Source: Vibrio sp. CK2-1 (GTDB taxonomy: Bacteria > Pseudomonadota > Gammaproteobacteria > Enterobacterales > Vibrionaceae). Taken from it: a stretch of 64,000 nucleotides of DNA. A program made the position numbers and the translations under genes. The notes under the pieces are model-generated. The model was not told the origin of the DNA. It saw nothing but the letters and a program-made list of their open reading frames with translations, and did not search any database. The DNA lies in the NCBI RefSeq assembly GCF_021726515.1, contig NZ_JAKKCJ010000002.1, forward strand, positions 372,001-436,000, given 5' to 3'. Below are positions 1 to 10,197 of the stretch, piece by piece (the stretch's first letter is position 1; the number at the start of each line of letters is the position of its first letter).

Positions 1-1
1 A

Positions 2-3000
2 ATTCCTGAGAAAAATCAAAAACCAACCCCACAATCTGATGCTTCAGATAAATCTCTGAAAAACGTACAAAACTTATTCTTACGCCAACTCGGTGAATTT
101 TCTTTAGTTGATTCTAGTATTCAGTACTTAGCGCTTAATGGTGAAATTCGTTTAGTCGATATCGAGCGTTTGCGCTGGGAAAATAACGAGAATCAACATC
201 GAGCTGAAGGTGTGGTAAGTATTGCTGGTGCCAACCTAAACAAGGTTTCTGTGATCGCTAACTTTAGTGAGCAAGGGAACTTACGTTATCTCGATGGGCA
301 ATTTTTTGTCTCAGCCGAAAATATCCGTGTGACTCCATGGATGCCTCAGTATGTTAAAGAGTCGACCACCATCGATTCTGGTCGAGTCAGCTTAAATTCA
401 TGGTTAACCCTAAAACAAGGTGAACCAACCGATGCGTTAGTTGAGTTGAAGCCTTCTCATCTCATTTGGGGTAGTGAAGAGAATCAACATCAACTCGATA
501 TTGATCATGGTGTTGTGAATCTTAAACCGAGCGCTGACGGTTGGAAGATCTTAGGTTCTAACTTTTTAATTAAGACCAATGATGGCAAGTGGCCGCAATT
601 TCAATTTGCCTTAGACTGGCAACCAGATCATCAAGCGCTGAATTTATCTCGTTTAGACATTGAAAACTTAACCCCTTTGCTGGGTGTGTTGAAAAGCCAA
701 AATGGCTCAATGGAATGGCTGGATAAATTACAACCCGCCGGTTCGATTGAAGATATTCGCGTCAATATTCCTAAGCAAACAGACAAGCTGACCTATTCCG
801 CTTCACTAAACAAAGTGGCGATGAAGCAGTGGGATCTACTACCAGGCATTAATAAACTTTCCGCGACCGTGACGGGCGATGCGAATAACGCTTCAATAAA
901 GGCGACACTGCAAGATGATGTGGTGCCTTATGGCGATGTGTTCCAAGCACCTCTTAATATCGAGCAAAGTAAGATCAATCTGGTATGGCAAAAGTATCAA
1001 ACTGGTTGGAAGCTTTGGGCTGATAAAATTGAAGTCTCGAATTCAGACTTATCGGCAATTGGTGAATTTGAATTAGATTTTCCTGATGATCAATCGCCAT
1101 TTTTATCTTTGTATGTTGAAGCTGACGCTAAAAAAGCTGGCGAGACATGGCGCTATCTACCAACTTTAGCGCTGGGTCGTGATCTGACCGATTACCTTTC
1201 TACTGCGATTCAAGGCGGGACTGCAAAAACGGCTCAAATTCTTTGGTATGGCTCGCTAAACGATTTCCCTTATCTCAACCATAAAGGGATTTTCCAAGCG
1301 AAAGTACCGCTACAAAATGCACGTTTCAGCTTTGATACTGCATGGCCGGCAATTACTGACTTACAACTCGATTTGTTGTTTGAAAATGCCAGCATGTATT
1401 TAAGCTCTGATTCCGCGACATTGATGGATGTACACGCAAGCCATATTGATGGTGTTATTCCTAATTTAGCTCCAGATGGACATATTGAAATCAATGCTAA
1501 AGCACAAGCGGATGGCGAAGCGGTTCGAGACTATATGACCTCAACCCCGCTGGTGGATTCGGTTGGTGCAGCTCTAACGGCGGTGCAAGTTTCAGGGCCA
1601 GTCGATGCTGAGTTTAGTTTAAACATTCCATTTGATGGTAGTGACCCGGATGTCAGTGGTTTTGCGCAATTAAAAGAGAACCCGATTGCGGTACAAACTC
1701 CGTCGATTCAACTTGAAAAAGCAAACGGAAAAATTGAGTTTAAAAATGATGTTGTGACAGGCTCTGGCTTAAAAGCTAACTTGCTAAATCAACCTATTGC
1801 ATTGGATTTTAATAGTCATACCCAAGGTCAGGGCTATGCGGTGAAAATTGATGTGATAGGTGACACCGATATTCCTGAGTTGAAAAAACAAGTGGATTCG
1901 ACGTGGTTGAAGCCTTTAGCGGGGAATGCGCCGTGGAATTTAGGCGTTGATTTGCACTTAAATGATATTGGCTTTACTTATCAAGTTGATGGCAATGCAG
2001 ATTTAGAGTTTTTAACCAGTCAATACCCAGCACCACTAGGTAAAGCTCTAGGCATTAAAGGCCAAGGCCGCCTGCAAGCTGCCGGTAACCAAGAAACAGT
2101 GAATGCGAGAATCACGCTCCCTAATGTGAAGTATCAGGCTGATATTGATATTCGCCCTAAAACGCCCGTGTTAAGTGCCACCAATATAATTGTCGGGCGC
2201 GGAGAGTTTAAGGTTAGTCCGATTGGCGGCCATTATTTGTCGATCAATACCAATAAATTTAATGCTGACGAATGGTTTGATTTTGCCATGGATAAAGACC
2301 ATGCGTTAAATATTAAACCGGCCGATGCAGATCCACTTGTTACTAAGCATTCCGCTAAGAGTTCAGCTGCAAGCATTGATATGCCAGCGATACCTGTACC
2401 AGAAGTAATTAATATTAATACCAAAACTTTGGTGCTGGGCGATTTAGATTGGCATCAGGTGAAGCTAGATGCGATCCATAAGCCGCAAGATTGGCAGCTC
2501 AATTTATCGAGTAGTGAAATTGTCGGTAGTGGTCATTACCGCAATAAAAAGGATTTAAGCCTAGATCTAAAATCAGTGCATATTTTTGTTCCTGAATGGG
2601 ATAACAAACAAGACACTCAAGATGCTCAACTGATTTCCGGTAAAGCCGAAGATGAACCTTTGATCAGCGAATTTGATCGTCAGTTCCATCAATATATGCC
2701 GAACCTATCACTGAAAATTGGCGACTTATGGCTGCAAGGTTATAAGGTTGGTACGGTTGATATGCAGTTGCAGCGTGATAAAGGTAAGCTAGTCTGGAAA
2801 AACTTGGACTTTAAAACCGGTTCAAACCACTTACAGGCAAAAGGCTGGTGGGAATTATCTGGTGAGAAGAGTCATTCTAATTTTGAGTTGAGCTTAACCG
2901 GTAAGAATAACTCTGAGGTGATGGCTCGCTTTGGGATTAACTCTGGCATTCAAAAAGCGTCCTTTGATCTTTCAATGGCTTCAAATTGGGATGGCGCGCC

Positions 3001-3529
3001 TTGGTCGATAAAAACCGATACATTAAATGGTCATTTAAAAACTGAGTTTAAAGATGGCGTGATCACCGATGTTAATGGTGCAGCTCGTTTATTAGGCCTG
3101 TTCAGCTTAGATTCAATCGTTCGTAAGATGCAGCTAGATTTTACTGGCGTGTTTGATGACGGTATGACGTTTGATTCCATCAAAGGTAGTGGTGATATTA
3201 AGCGCGGGATCTTTGTCACTAACGATCTTGAAATGGATGGTTCTGCTGGGGACTTAATGCTAAAAGGGCAAGCGGATCTGAATACTCGTTTAGTGGATGC
3301 GGAAGTAACCTTTATTCCAGACTTAACCTCGAGCGTACCTTTGGTGGCGGCTTTTGCGGTTGCGCCTCAAACGGCGGTGGCAATTTTTGCGATTACTAAA
3401 GTGCTGTCACCCGTTGTGGATGTATTTACTAAGGTTCAATACTCGGTGAAAGGTCCATTGGACGCACCGGAAGTAAAAGAAATTTCGCGTAGTCGTGGTG
3501 AGTACCAGTTGGATAAATCGTCTAAATAG
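2..3529 (+). CDS. yhdP: YhdP family AsmA-like envelope protein, 5' end cut by window
   Basis: The reading frame is open from the first bases of the window to the TAA at 3529, so only about 1176 C-terminal residues are visible; E. coli YhdP has about 1266. The family are inner-membrane-anchored periplasmic proteins of the AsmA/TamB group, implicated in phospholipid transport to the outer membrane. The visible part is a long beta-rich repetitive periplasmic region with no catalytic motif. The C-terminal part (roughly the last 200 residues, with FSLDSIVRKMQLDF and VPLVAAFAVAPQ) resembles the conserved AsmA-like C-terminus. The amidase and tldD follow on the same strand, matching the known yhdP-tldD order. 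The N-terminal membrane anchor would lie upstream of the window. Confidence 0.9.
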   Translation: MPEKNQKPTPQSDASDKSLKNVQNLFLRQLGEFSLVDSSIQYLALNGEIRLVDIERLRWENNENQHRAEGVVSIAGANLNKVSVIANFSEQGNLRYLDGQFFVSAENIRVTPWMPQYVKESTTIDSGRVSLNSWLTLKQGEPTDALVELKPSHLIWGSEENQHQLDIDHGVVNLKPSADGWKILGSNFLIKTNDGKWPQFQFALDWQPDHQALNLSRLDIENLTPLLGVLKSQNGSMEWLDKLQPAGSIEDIRVNIPKQTDKLTYSASLNKVAMKQWDLLPGINKLSATVTGDANNASIKATLQDDVVPYGDVFQAPLNIEQSKINLVWQKYQTGWKLWADKIEVSNSDLSAIGEFELDFPDDQSPFLSLYVEADAKKAGETWRYLPTLALGRDLTDYLSTAIQGGTAKTAQILWYGSLNDFPYLNHKGIFQAKVPLQNARFSFDTAWPAITDLQLDLLFENASMYLSSDSATLMDVHASHIDGVIPNLAPDGHIEINAKAQADGEAVRDYMTSTPLVDSVGAALTAVQVSGPVDAEFSLNIPFDGSDPDVSGFAQLKENPIAVQTPSIQLEKANGKIEFKNDVVTGSGLKANLLNQPIALDFNSHTQGQGYAVKIDVIGDTDIPELKKQVDSTWLKPLAGNAPWNLGVDLHLNDIGFTYQVDGNADLEFLTSQYPAPLGKALGIKGQGRLQAAGNQETVNARITLPNVKYQADIDIRPKTPVLSATNIIVGRGEFKVSPIGGHYLSINTNKFNADEWFDFAMDKDHALNIKPADADPLVTKHSAKSSAASIDMPAIPVPEVININTKTLVLGDLDWHQVKLDAIHKPQDWQLNLSSSEIVGSGHYRNKKDLSLDLKSVHIFVPEWDNKQDTQDAQLISGKAEDEPLISEFDRQFHQYMPNLSLKIGDLWLQGYKVGTVDMQLQRDKGKLVWKNLDFKTGSNHLQAKGWWELSGEKSHSNFELSLTGKNNSEVMARFGINSGIQKASFDLSMASNWDGAPWSIKTDTLNGHLKTEFKDGVITDVNGAARLLGLFSLDSIVRKMQLDFTGVFDDGMTFDSIKGSGDIKRGIFVTNDLEMDGSAGDLMLKGQADLNTRLVDAEVTFIPDLTSSVPLVAAFAVAPQTAVAIFAITKVLSPVVDVFTKVQYSVKGPLDAPEVKEISRSRGEYQLDKSSK

Positions 3530-3563
3530 TCTGGTAGAACTAGATTTCACAAGGAGTGTGAAT

Positions 3564-4388
3564 ATGTCTAAAGTCGCGCTAATTCAAATGACCTCGGGGC
3601 CAGATCCTCAAGATAATTTGGCGTTTGTTGAACAGCAGCTACAAGCGATGCAAGACCAAAAAGTAGATTGGGTCGTCTTGCCAGAAAATTCGATTATCTT
3701 TGGTCACCGAGAAGACTACCATCAACACGCAGAAATTTTAGCTACAGGGCCGTTACAATCGGCTCTAGCGAAATTGGCCAGTGATTATGGCGTTTGGCTG
3801 GTGGTCGGCTCTTTTCCTGTTCGGGTCGGTGATGATGTCAAAACCACTTGTCTGGTGTTTTCCTCTGAGGGCGAACTACAAGCGGATTACGATAAGCTAC
3901 ACATGTTTGATGTGGATGTCAGTGATGGTCATCAACGTTATCGTGAATCAGAAACCTTTCTGGCTGGTGAGCGCGTGGTTGTTACGCAAACTCCTTTTGC
4001 TAACATAGGCCTTTCCATTTGCTACGATCTGCGCTTTCCTGAATTATTTCAGCAACTAAGGAGAGACGGTGCCGATGTGATTGTCGTTCCTGCTGCCTTC
4101 ACTTATGTCACCGGTAACGCTCATTGGGAGCCTTTATTACGAGCGCGCGCCATTGAAACCCAATGTTGGATTGTCGCCGTCGGGCAAACTGGCACTCATC
4201 CTTGTGGTCGCCAAACGTGGGGCCACTCGATGGTGATTAATCCGTGGGGGCAGATAGTTGAATGTTTACCCGAGACAGCAGGCTATATAACCGTTACCAT
4301 TGATACCAAGATCAACCAAGACATTCGACAACGCATGCCCGTGATGCAACACGCTCGATTTGTCTGTCAATTAAAACCCAAACAATAG
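3564..4388 (+). CDS. Nitrilase-family amidohydrolase (deaminated glutathione amidase-like)
   Basis: 274-residue carbon-nitrogen hydrolase. The family's Glu-Lys-Cys triad is visible: Glu41 in VLPENS, Lys111 in YDKLHMFD and Cys153 in [10 protein letters not shown]. The Nit1/YbeM-type motif pattern suggests hydrolysis of deaminated glutathione or a related omega-amide, in the cytoplasm. The frame is open further upstream into yhdP, but ATG 3564 is chosen because AAGGAG at 3551-3556 precedes it at good spacing and the protein then begins with the family-typical VALIQMTSG. It lies 34 nt after yhdP and 7 nt before tldD, so it is probably in the same transcription unit. Substrate is inferred from the family. 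Confidence 0.88.
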   Translation: MSKVALIQMTSGPDPQDNLAFVEQQLQAMQDQKVDWVVLPENSIIFGHREDYHQHAEILATGPLQSALAKLASDYGVWLVVGSFPVRVGDDVKTTCLVFSSEGELQADYDKLHMFDVDVSDGHQRYRESETFLAGERVVVTQTPFANIGLSICYDLRFPELFQQLRRDGADVIVVPAAFTYVTGNAHWEPLLRARAIETQCWIVAVGQTGTHPCGRQTWGHSMVINPWGQIVECLPETAGYITVTIDTKINQDIRQRMPVMQHARFVCQLKPKQ

Positions 4389-4395
4389 AGTACCT

Positions 4396-5844
4396 ATGAC
4401 ACTTACTAAGGTAGAAAGCGAATTATTAGCGCCGTCGGGATTAACCGATAGCGATATTCAAAAAACATTAGCGAGCATTGCCACTCGCCATATTGATTAT
4501 GCGGATATTTACTTTCAGTCTAGCTGGCATGAGTCATTAGTATTAGAAGACAGCATCATTAAAGATGGCTCGTTTAACATTGACCGTGGTGTCGGTATCC
4601 GAGCGATTGCCGGTGAGAAAACTGGCTTTGCTTATTCTGATCAAATTGATATTAATGGCTTACAACAAAGTGCGATTGCAGCGCGTGGTATTGCTCAACA
4701 AGGCCAAAATGCCCAAGTCAAAGCCTTTACTCGCAGCGTAACGCCACAAACCTATCAAGCGATTAATCCACTAGAAAGCCTAGATAAGCAGCAGAAAATT
4801 GAGCTGTTAAAACAAATTGATGCCTACATTCGTAGCAAAGAGCCGTTAATTCAAGAAGTGTCGGTGAGCATTAGTGGCGTGTATGAGCAAGTGTTGGTTG
4901 CAGCAACCGATGGCACTTATGCAGGTGATGTTCGTCCATTAGTTCGTTTATCTATTTCGGTATTAGCCCAACGTGGTGAACGTCGTGAACGTGGTAGTGC
5001 GGGCGGCGGTGGTCGTTATGGCTATCAAGCTTTCATGCAAACAATGGAAGATGGTAAAACTCAAGCGATTCACTTTGCCGATGAAGCAATTCGCCAAGCA
5101 TTGGTTAACTTAGAAGCCGATGAAGCGCCAGCCGGTACTATGCCTGTGGTGTTAGGTTCAGGTTGGCCGGGCGTACTCCTACACGAAGCGGTAGGTCATG
5201 GTCTAGAAGGTGATTTTAACCGTAAAGAGTCATCAGTATTCTCAGGCAAGCTAGGTCAAAAAGTTACCTCAGACTTATGTACTATCGTCGATGATGGCAC
5301 TTTAAAAGATCTACGTGGTTCATTGAATATCGATGATGAAGGTGTTGAAGGTCAATACAATACTCTGATTGAAAATGGCGTATTAAAAGGCTACATGCAA
5401 GATAAGCATAATGCAGGTTTAATGGGCGTCGCTCCAACTGGTAACGGACGTCGTGAATCTTATGCTCATTTACCTATGCCGCGTATGACTAATACCTACA
5501 TGTTGCCAGGTGAGCATACTCCAGAAGAAATCATTTCAACGATCAAGAAAGGGCTTTATGCACCTAACTTTGGTGGTGGCCAAGTCGATATCACTTCTGG
5601 CAAGTTTGTCTTCTCCGCCTCAGAAGCTTACTTAATTGAAGATGGTAAAATTACCCGACCAGTTAAAGGTGCGACACTAGTTGGCTCAGGTATTGAAGCG
5701 ATGCAGCAAGTTTCAATGGTAGGTAATGATCTGTCGATTGATAAAGGCGTGGGAGTGTGTGGTAAAGCCGGTCAAAGTGTGCCGGTAGGCGTTGGTCAGC
5801 CGAGCTTGAAGTTAGATTCGATTACGGTTGGTGGGACGCAATAG
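4396..5844 (+). CDS. tldD: TldD metalloprotease, catalytic subunit of TldD/TldE
   Basis: 482 residues, usual family length. TldD pairs with PmbA/TldE to form a cytoplasmic zinc protease that degrades unfolded peptides, matures microcin B17 and acts on CcdA. The zinc-binding HExxxH is visible as HEAVGH at residues 263-268, inside a strongly conserved block that continues to GDFNRKESS. The ATG at 4396 follows the amidase stop by 7 nt, suggesting translational linkage. The partner pmbA is encoded 0.9 kb downstream on the same strand, separated by the oppositely oriented yjgA. The stop is followed by a dispersed repeat and a terminator. Confidence 0.97.
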   Translation: MTLTKVESELLAPSGLTDSDIQKTLASIATRHIDYADIYFQSSWHESLVLEDSIIKDGSFNIDRGVGIRAIAGEKTGFAYSDQIDINGLQQSAIAARGIAQQGQNAQVKAFTRSVTPQTYQAINPLESLDKQQKIELLKQIDAYIRSKEPLIQEVSVSISGVYEQVLVAATDGTYAGDVRPLVRLSISVLAQRGERRERGSAGGGGRYGYQAFMQTMEDGKTQAIHFADEAIRQALVNLEADEAPAGTMPVVLGSGWPGVLLHEAVGHGLEGDFNRKESSVFSGKLGQKVTSDLCTIVDDGTLKDLRGSLNIDDEGVEGQYNTLIENGVLKGYMQDKHNAGLMGVAPTGNGRRESYAHLPMPRMTNTYMLPGEHTPEEIISTIKKGLYAPNFGGGQVDITSGKFVFSASEAYLIEDGKITRPVKGATLVGSGIEAMQQVSMVGNDLSIDKGVGVCGKAGQSVPVGVGQPSLKLDSITVGGTQ

Positions 5845-5850
5845 AAGAAC

Positions 5851-5897
5851 GTGACTCGTGACTAGAGCGCTACGCTTCTCGTTGCTCGAACGGCGCT
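5851..5897. repeat. Dispersed intergenic repeat, copy 1
   Basis: GC-rich stretch directly after tldD containing GAGCGCTACGCTTCTCGTTG and flanking CTCG units. Read on the other strand it matches the AGCGWAGCGC plus CGAGMAACGAG cores seen at 6050, 8086, 8291, 36036, 38984 and 58560. It lies between the convergent genes tldD and yjgA. It has no coding potential of its own. Confidence 0.65.
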
Positions 5898-6011
5898 TTG
5901 GATTTATCGAGATACTAGGATACTGCGTTAGTTAAGGGGTGGTTGCGGGTGACGTGTTGCGAGTAGCGTGTAAAAGATCGCGCAGTCTCGGGCATACTGA
6001 AGCAAGATCAA

Positions 6012-6044
6012 AAAAAGCAGTCTGAGGTTTCAGTACTGCTTTTT
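6012..6044 (+). terminator. Rho-independent terminator after tldD (possibly bidirectional)
   Basis: Inverted repeat AAAAAGCAGT (6012-6021) and ACTGCTTTTT (6035-6044), with A and T runs on either side. It sits between convergent tldD and yjgA and could serve both. Confidence 0.75.
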
Positions 6045-6049
6045 GTCTT

Positions 6050-6090
6050 TTTCGAGTAACGAGAAGTGAAACGCCCGAGCAACGAGCACC
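6050..6090. repeat. Dispersed intergenic repeat, copy 2
   Basis: Contains TTCGAGTAACGAG and CGCCCGAGCAACGAGC just before the yjgA stop. It is a diverged member of the repeat family described at 5851, on the terminator's other side. Confidence 0.6.
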
Positions 6091-6095
6091 GTTCT

Positions 6096-6617
6096 CTATA
6101 GTTCTTTTAACGCTTTCAAGATCTGAAAAATCTCTCTCGACGCTTTCGGTGGCTTATTGCCGCCTTTTTCTTTTTGCGCTTGGCGTGCTAGTTGACGTAA
6201 GCGTTGACGATCCGCTTCTGGGTGTTGGTCCATAACTTCTTCAATCGCAGGATCGATTTCAGTAATGATACGATCACGCATTTCTTCTAGCTTGTGCAGT
6301 TCAGCGGTGGCTTGCGAGTGCTTATTGCGTAGGCGATCGAGTTCCGCTTGAATCGGCTCTGGATCGATTTGGCGCATTAGCTTACCAATGTATTGCAGTT
6401 GACGGCGCTTGGCTTCGTTTTTAAAACGTTGCGCATTAGCGATCGCTTCGCGTAGGTCATCACCTAATGGAAATTTTTCTAAGGAAGACGGTTTCAAACC
6501 GACTAACTCTTCGCCCAATTTTTGTAGGGCTTCCATATCTTCTTTCATCTCGGTTTTACTTACCCAGATGATTTCCTCTTCTTCTTCCCAAGGTGCTTTT
6601 TGGTTTTTACGAGCCAT
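6096..6617 (-). CDS. yjgA: YjgA/DarP, 50S ribosome assembly factor (DUF615)
   Basis: 173 residues, highly charged and helical, with the DUF615 pattern ([24 protein letters not shown]). The E. coli orthologue associates with late pre-50S particles. The start at 6617 gives [20 protein letters not shown], with an acidic run near the N-terminus that is usual in this family. It is transcribed towards tldD, and its 5' region (6618-6740) is shared divergently with pmbA. Confidence 0.93.
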   Translation of the reverse strand: MARKNQKAPWEEEEEIIWVSKTEMKEDMEALQKLGEELVGLKPSSLEKFPLGDDLREAIANAQRFKNEAKRRQLQYIGKLMRQIDPEPIQAELDRLRNKHSQATAELHKLEEMRDRIITEIDPAIEEVMDQHPEADRQRLRQLARQAQKEKGGNKPPKASREIFQILKALKEL

Positions 6618-6740
6618 AATCTCTACTTACTCTTAATATGAGAATCTTATTGGGCTATTTTAGCAAGAATTATGGGGAGAAAGCGAAATTCTTGTTATCC
6701 TAGAGGTAATAATAGTGAAATAAATTAGATAAGAGTGGAT

Positions 6741-8084
6741 ATGGACGCAAAACAGCAAATCGCACAGCAAAAAATTGAATTGGAAGCCGCCGTCGCAAAA
6801 GCGTTGGAGACTGCGAAAGTCAGCGCCGATGCGGTCGAAGTTGCGATCACAAAAACCACTGGTATTAGCGTCACGACTCACGCTTGTGAAGTTGAAAATG
6901 TTGAGTTTAATAGTGACGGTGCATTAGGCATTACCGTTTACCGTGGTCAGTGTAAAGGCAGCGCTTCAACCTCTGATTTGAGTGACCATGCGATTCAAAA
7001 AGCCGTAGCCGCTGCGTTAGATATTGCTAAGTTTACTTCTCCTGATCCTTACGCAGGACCAGCACCAAAAGAATTAATGGTTAAAGAGATCCCTGATTTG
7101 GATCTGTTCCACCCTGATGAACCAAACCCTGACTATGCCTCTGAAATGGCCATTCGCGCTGAGCAAGCCGCATTAGAATATAGCGATAAAATTAAGCAAA
7201 GTGATGGCGCGAGTTACGATAGCCATTACGGTATTAAAGTGTACGGCAACAGTCATGGCTTGCTAGTGAGCAATGCATCGAGCCGTCATAGCTTAAGCTG
7301 TAGCGTGATTGGTGCAGGTAAAACCGGTGAAATGGAGCGTGATTACAGCTATACCATTGCTCGTCATAAAGATGATCTATGGACGCCAGAAAGTGTAGGT
7401 TTGCAAGCTGCTAAGAAAACCATCGACCGATTAGATGCACGCCAAGTGAAAACAGGGCAGTTTCCTATTCTCTTCCAAGCTGATGTAGCAACCGGTTTAC
7501 TCGGCCACCTAGTGATGGCGATCAGCGGTGGTAATCTTTACCGTAAATCCTCTTTCTTACTTGACCGTTTAGATACCCAAATTTTACCGAGTTGGTTTAA
7601 TGTCGCTGAAAAACCACATGTACTTCGCGGTTTAGCATCGGGCGCATTTGATAGTGAAGGCGTCTACACCAAAGATGCACAAATCATTAGTGATGGTGTG
7701 TTATCTACCTACCTATTAACTAGCTATGCCGCACGTAAGATGGGTATGACTCCAACCGGCCATGCTGGCGGTATCCATAACTGGTTTGTTGAATCAACCG
7801 GACAAGACTTTGGTCAACTGGTCAAAGACATGGGCACTGGGCTTATCGTGACCGAATTAATGGGACAAGGCGTTAATATGGTCACCGGTGACTACTCACG
7901 TGGCGCCGCAGGTTTCTGGGTAGAAAATGGCGTAATCCAATATCCAGTTTCAGAAATCACCATTGCTGGTAACTTGAAAGATATGTTTAACAATATCTCA
8001 GCAGTCGGCACGGATGTAGAAACCCGTTCGCAAATTCAGACAGGGTCGATTTTGATTGATTCGATGAAGGTTGCGGGGGAATAG
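6741..8084 (+). CDS. pmbA: PmbA/TldE, partner subunit of the TldD protease
   Basis: 447 residues from ATG 6741. An in-frame GTG at 6735 is less likely, because AAGAG (6731-6735) would overlap it, whereas it is well spaced for 6741. The protein carries the family's [18 protein letters not shown] block and the C-terminal [15 protein letters not shown] block. It lacks the HExxxH zinc motif of TldD, as expected for the non-catalytic TldE subunit. It is close to tldD, so both halves of the heterodimer are encoded within 4 kb. A repeat-rich convergent intergenic region follows. Confidence 0.96.
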   Translation: MDAKQQIAQQKIELEAAVAKALETAKVSADAVEVAITKTTGISVTTHACEVENVEFNSDGALGITVYRGQCKGSASTSDLSDHAIQKAVAAALDIAKFTSPDPYAGPAPKELMVKEIPDLDLFHPDEPNPDYASEMAIRAEQAALEYSDKIKQSDGASYDSHYGIKVYGNSHGLLVSNASSRHSLSCSVIGAGKTGEMERDYSYTIARHKDDLWTPESVGLQAAKKTIDRLDARQVKTGQFPILFQADVATGLLGHLVMAISGGNLYRKSSFLLDRLDTQILPSWFNVAEKPHVLRGLASGAFDSEGVYTKDAQIISDGVLSTYLLTSYAARKMGMTPTGHAGGIHNWFVESTGQDFGQLVKDMGTGLIVTELMGQGVNMVTGDYSRGAAGFWVENGVIQYPVSEITIAGNLKDMFNNISAVGTDVETRSQIQTGSILIDSMKVAGE

Positions 8085-8085
8085 A

Positions 8086-8165
8086 CAAGCGATTCTCGAG
8101 TGCTCGTTTCTCGTGGCTAGGAAAAGATGAAAGAGCGGTTCCTAGTTACGAGTTCCTCGTTGCTA
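8086..8165. repeat. Dispersed intergenic repeat, copy 3 (degenerate)
   Basis: Contains TCTCGAGTGCTCGTTTCTCG and TACGAGTTCCTCGTTGCTAG. These are degenerate CTCGTTNCTCG units of the family seen at 5851 and 58560. Confidence 0.5.
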
Positions 8166-8174
8166 GGGAAAAGC

Positions 8175-8267
8175 CGTCATCCTGAAAAGCGACGTAGGAG
8201 CGCAGTTCAGGATCTCCAACCATTATAGGAGATTCCAAACAGCTCACCCCTCACTTTTGGAATGACG
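8175..8267. repeat. MITE-like palindromic element
   Basis: About 93 bp bounded by imperfect inverted ends: CGTCATCCTGAAAA at 8175, and on the right TTTTGGAATGACG ending at 8267. An internal inverted pair GGATCTCC / GGAGATTCC is also present. It has no ORF. The form resembles the short non-autonomous palindromes scattered in Vibrio genomes; assignment to a named family is not possible from one copy. Confidence 0.6.
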
Positions 8268-8290
8268 ATGCTAAATTGATTCTTTCGATA

Positions 8291-8376
8291 GACGAGTAGC
8301 GTAGCGTCCAAGCAACGAGATCCGAAACTGCTTTTTCGAGAAACTAGCAGCGAAGCGCCCGAGAAACGAGTCTCGT
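8291..8376. repeat. Dispersed intergenic repeat, copy 4 (two units)
   Basis: Two tandem units: GACGAGTAGCGTAGCG followed by AAGCAACGAG, then CTAGCAGCGAAGCGCCC followed by GAGAAACGAG. These are among the best matches to the family consensus and end just before the mgtE stop. Confidence 0.7.
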
Positions 8377-8377
8377 T

Positions 8378-9748
8378 TTAAATCATATTCATCTTAATCA
8401 TCAAGGTCGCTAGACCTAAGAAAGCGGATAAACCCACCATATCGGTAACGGTGGTTAGCGCCATTCCCCCAGCGAGTGCTGGGTCGATGTTCATTTTCTT
8501 CAGTAAGATTGGAATACTTACCCCAGCAATACCGGCGGCCAGTAAGTTGGCGAGCATTGCAACGGCCATGATAATGCCAAGTACTAGGCTACCTTTCCAA
8601 AGCACCACGATACCACCAATAATGCAGGCCCATAACACACCATTGAGGAAGCCGATTGCTGCTTCTTTTAATAGTAATGAGCGTTGGTTGGTGTTACCGA
8701 TATGACCTAATGCTAAGCCGCGAATAACTAGCGCCACGGTTTGGTTACCAGCAACCCCGCCCATTGAAGGTACGATGGTCATTAACACGGCAACCGAAGC
8801 CATTTGTGCCAAGGTGCCTTCAAACATGTTGGATACGGAAGCGGCAGCCAATGCTGCTAGTACATTAGCACCAAGCCAAATACTACGGCGACGTACCGAT
8901 TTAACTACAGGGGCAAAGGTATCTTCGTCATCATCTAGACCCGCCATACTCATCATTGAGTGCTCGGCATCTTCACGGATAACATCGACCACGTCATCGA
9001 TGGTGATACGACCGACTAATTGACCTTCTTCATTCACCACCGGAGCTGATACCCAATTACGACGTTCAAACAAGCTAGCCACATCAGTCGCACTGGTATA
9101 AACCGAAATAGCTTCATCGGCATCTTCCATCAATTCGGTGATTGGTGTATCGATTTGCGATGTAATGAGTGAGGTCAGAGGTAAATGCCCAATTAACTTA
9201 CTTTCACTATCAATCACATATAAAGCATCGGTAGCTTCTGGTAGTTCGCCTTTCATACGTAAATAACGCAAGACAACGTCAACATCGACATCACTACGAA
9301 TGGTAATAACGTCGGTGTTCATTAACGCACCGGCACTATCCTCGGAGTAGGATAAGGCGGTTTCGACGCGTTCACGATCCTCGGAGTCCATTTGGTCAAG
9401 GACTTCACGTGATACATCATCTGGCAAGCTACGTAAGACATAGGCGACATCATCGGTGTCCATGCCTTCGGTGGCTTCGGCTAGTTTCTCTGGGGCCATT
9501 TTCGAGACGATGCTGTCTTTGATGTCTTCAGAAAGCTCATCAAGGATCTCACCGTAATCTTCAGGATCGGTCAGTTGCCAGAGTACGTCACGGCTTTTGT
9601 GCGGAGAGGCTTCTAAAAGGTGTGCAATATCCTCAGGTTCCATGTCTTGCAATTGGCGACGAACATGGACAAAGCGACCATCATCAATGGCTTCGCTTAC
9701 TTCTTGGAGGGTTTGATGGGTGAGTTCAAACTCTAGTTGTTCAGCCAT
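8378..9748 (-). CDS. mgtE: MgtE-type magnesium transporter
   Basis: 456 residues, typical of MgtE. The order is an acidic N-terminal MgtE_N superhelical domain (about 1-130), a pair of CBS domains (about 135-260) and a C-terminal five-helix membrane domain with the PSMGGVAGNQTVALVIRG pore signature. The family forms homodimeric Mg2+ channels gated by cytoplasmic Mg2+. The start at 9748 is preceded by a strong AGGAGG. It lies 161 nt downstream of npr on the same strand, enough for its own promoter. I could not recognise a Mg2+ riboswitch in this spacer. Confidence 0.95.
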   Translation of the reverse strand: MAEQLEFELTHQTLQEVSEAIDDGRFVHVRRQLQDMEPEDIAHLLEASPHKSRDVLWQLTDPEDYGEILDELSEDIKDSIVSKMAPEKLAEATEGMDTDDVAYVLRSLPDDVSREVLDQMDSEDRERVETALSYSEDSAGALMNTDVITIRSDVDVDVVLRYLRMKGELPEATDALYVIDSESKLIGHLPLTSLITSQIDTPITELMEDADEAISVYTSATDVASLFERRNWVSAPVVNEEGQLVGRITIDDVVDVIREDAEHSMMSMAGLDDDEDTFAPVVKSVRRRSIWLGANVLAALAAASVSNMFEGTLAQMASVAVLMTIVPSMGGVAGNQTVALVIRGLALGHIGNTNQRSLLLKEAAIGFLNGVLWACIIGGIVVLWKGSLVLGIIMAVAMLANLLAAGIAGVSIPILLKKMNIDPALAGGMALTTVTDMVGLSAFLGLATLMIKMNMI

Positions 9749-9909
9749 GACTCGCCTCCTAAATACACCTGAATGACATCTATAATATTTGAGGTGTGAA
9801 TATTAGCCTAATTTTATGGTAAATGTCATAGCTTATAGTGCTTTGAGAGCGGTATTTTTGCTTTGAATGGAAGACTAGGAGGGTAGGTTAAAATTTGATG
9901 AATGGTGAT

Positions 9910-10197
9910 TTATTCTTCTTCATCAAATTTTTGTTCAATTAATGCGCAAATCGCGCTGAGTGCTTGTTCGGCTTGGCTGCCTTCTGCGGTGATATCAATA
10001 TACTGACCTTGCGCCGAATCAAGCAATAATAGCCCCATGACACTATCGGCAGTGACTTCACGATCATCAGCGCTGATGGTGATGACCGCATCAAAACTTT
10101 GCGCCAATTCAACCAATTTAATTGCCGCTCGAGCGTGTAGACCCAAGCGGTTTTGAATTAATACGGTTTGCTGGCACTTAGTCTGTTGTTGGCTCAT
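9910..10197 (-). CDS. npr: NPr, phosphocarrier of the nitrogen PTS
   Basis: 95-residue HPr-like protein with the phosphorylatable His21 in [10 protein letters not shown]. In the nitrogen PTS, phosphate passes from PtsP to NPr to EIIA-Ntr, a regulatory rather than a sugar-transport chain. Its ATG overlaps the rapZ TGA by 4 nt (ATGA), so translation is probably coupled. It is the last gene of the rpoN-hpf-ptsN-rapZ-npr group, as in E. coli. Confidence 0.95.
   Translation of the reverse strand: MSQQQTKCQQTVLIQNRLGLHARAAIKLVELAQSFDAVITISADDREVTADSVMGLLLLDSAQGQYIDITAEGSQAEQALSAICALIEQKFDEEE

Larger units (their letters stand above)
8085..8377. other. Repeat-filled gap between convergent pmbA and mgtE
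   Basis: 293 nt without a credible gene. It contains diverged dispersed-repeat copies (8086-8165 and 8291-8376) and a MITE-like palindrome (8175-8267). No clean hairpin followed by a T-run is seen, so termination of pmbA here may depend on the repeats or on Rho. Confidence 0.6.

Noticed and set aside
9749..9909. Mg2+ riboswitch upstream of mgtE
   Set aside because: Only 161 nt are available and I could not identify the conserved M-box helices; no supporting structure seen by eye.
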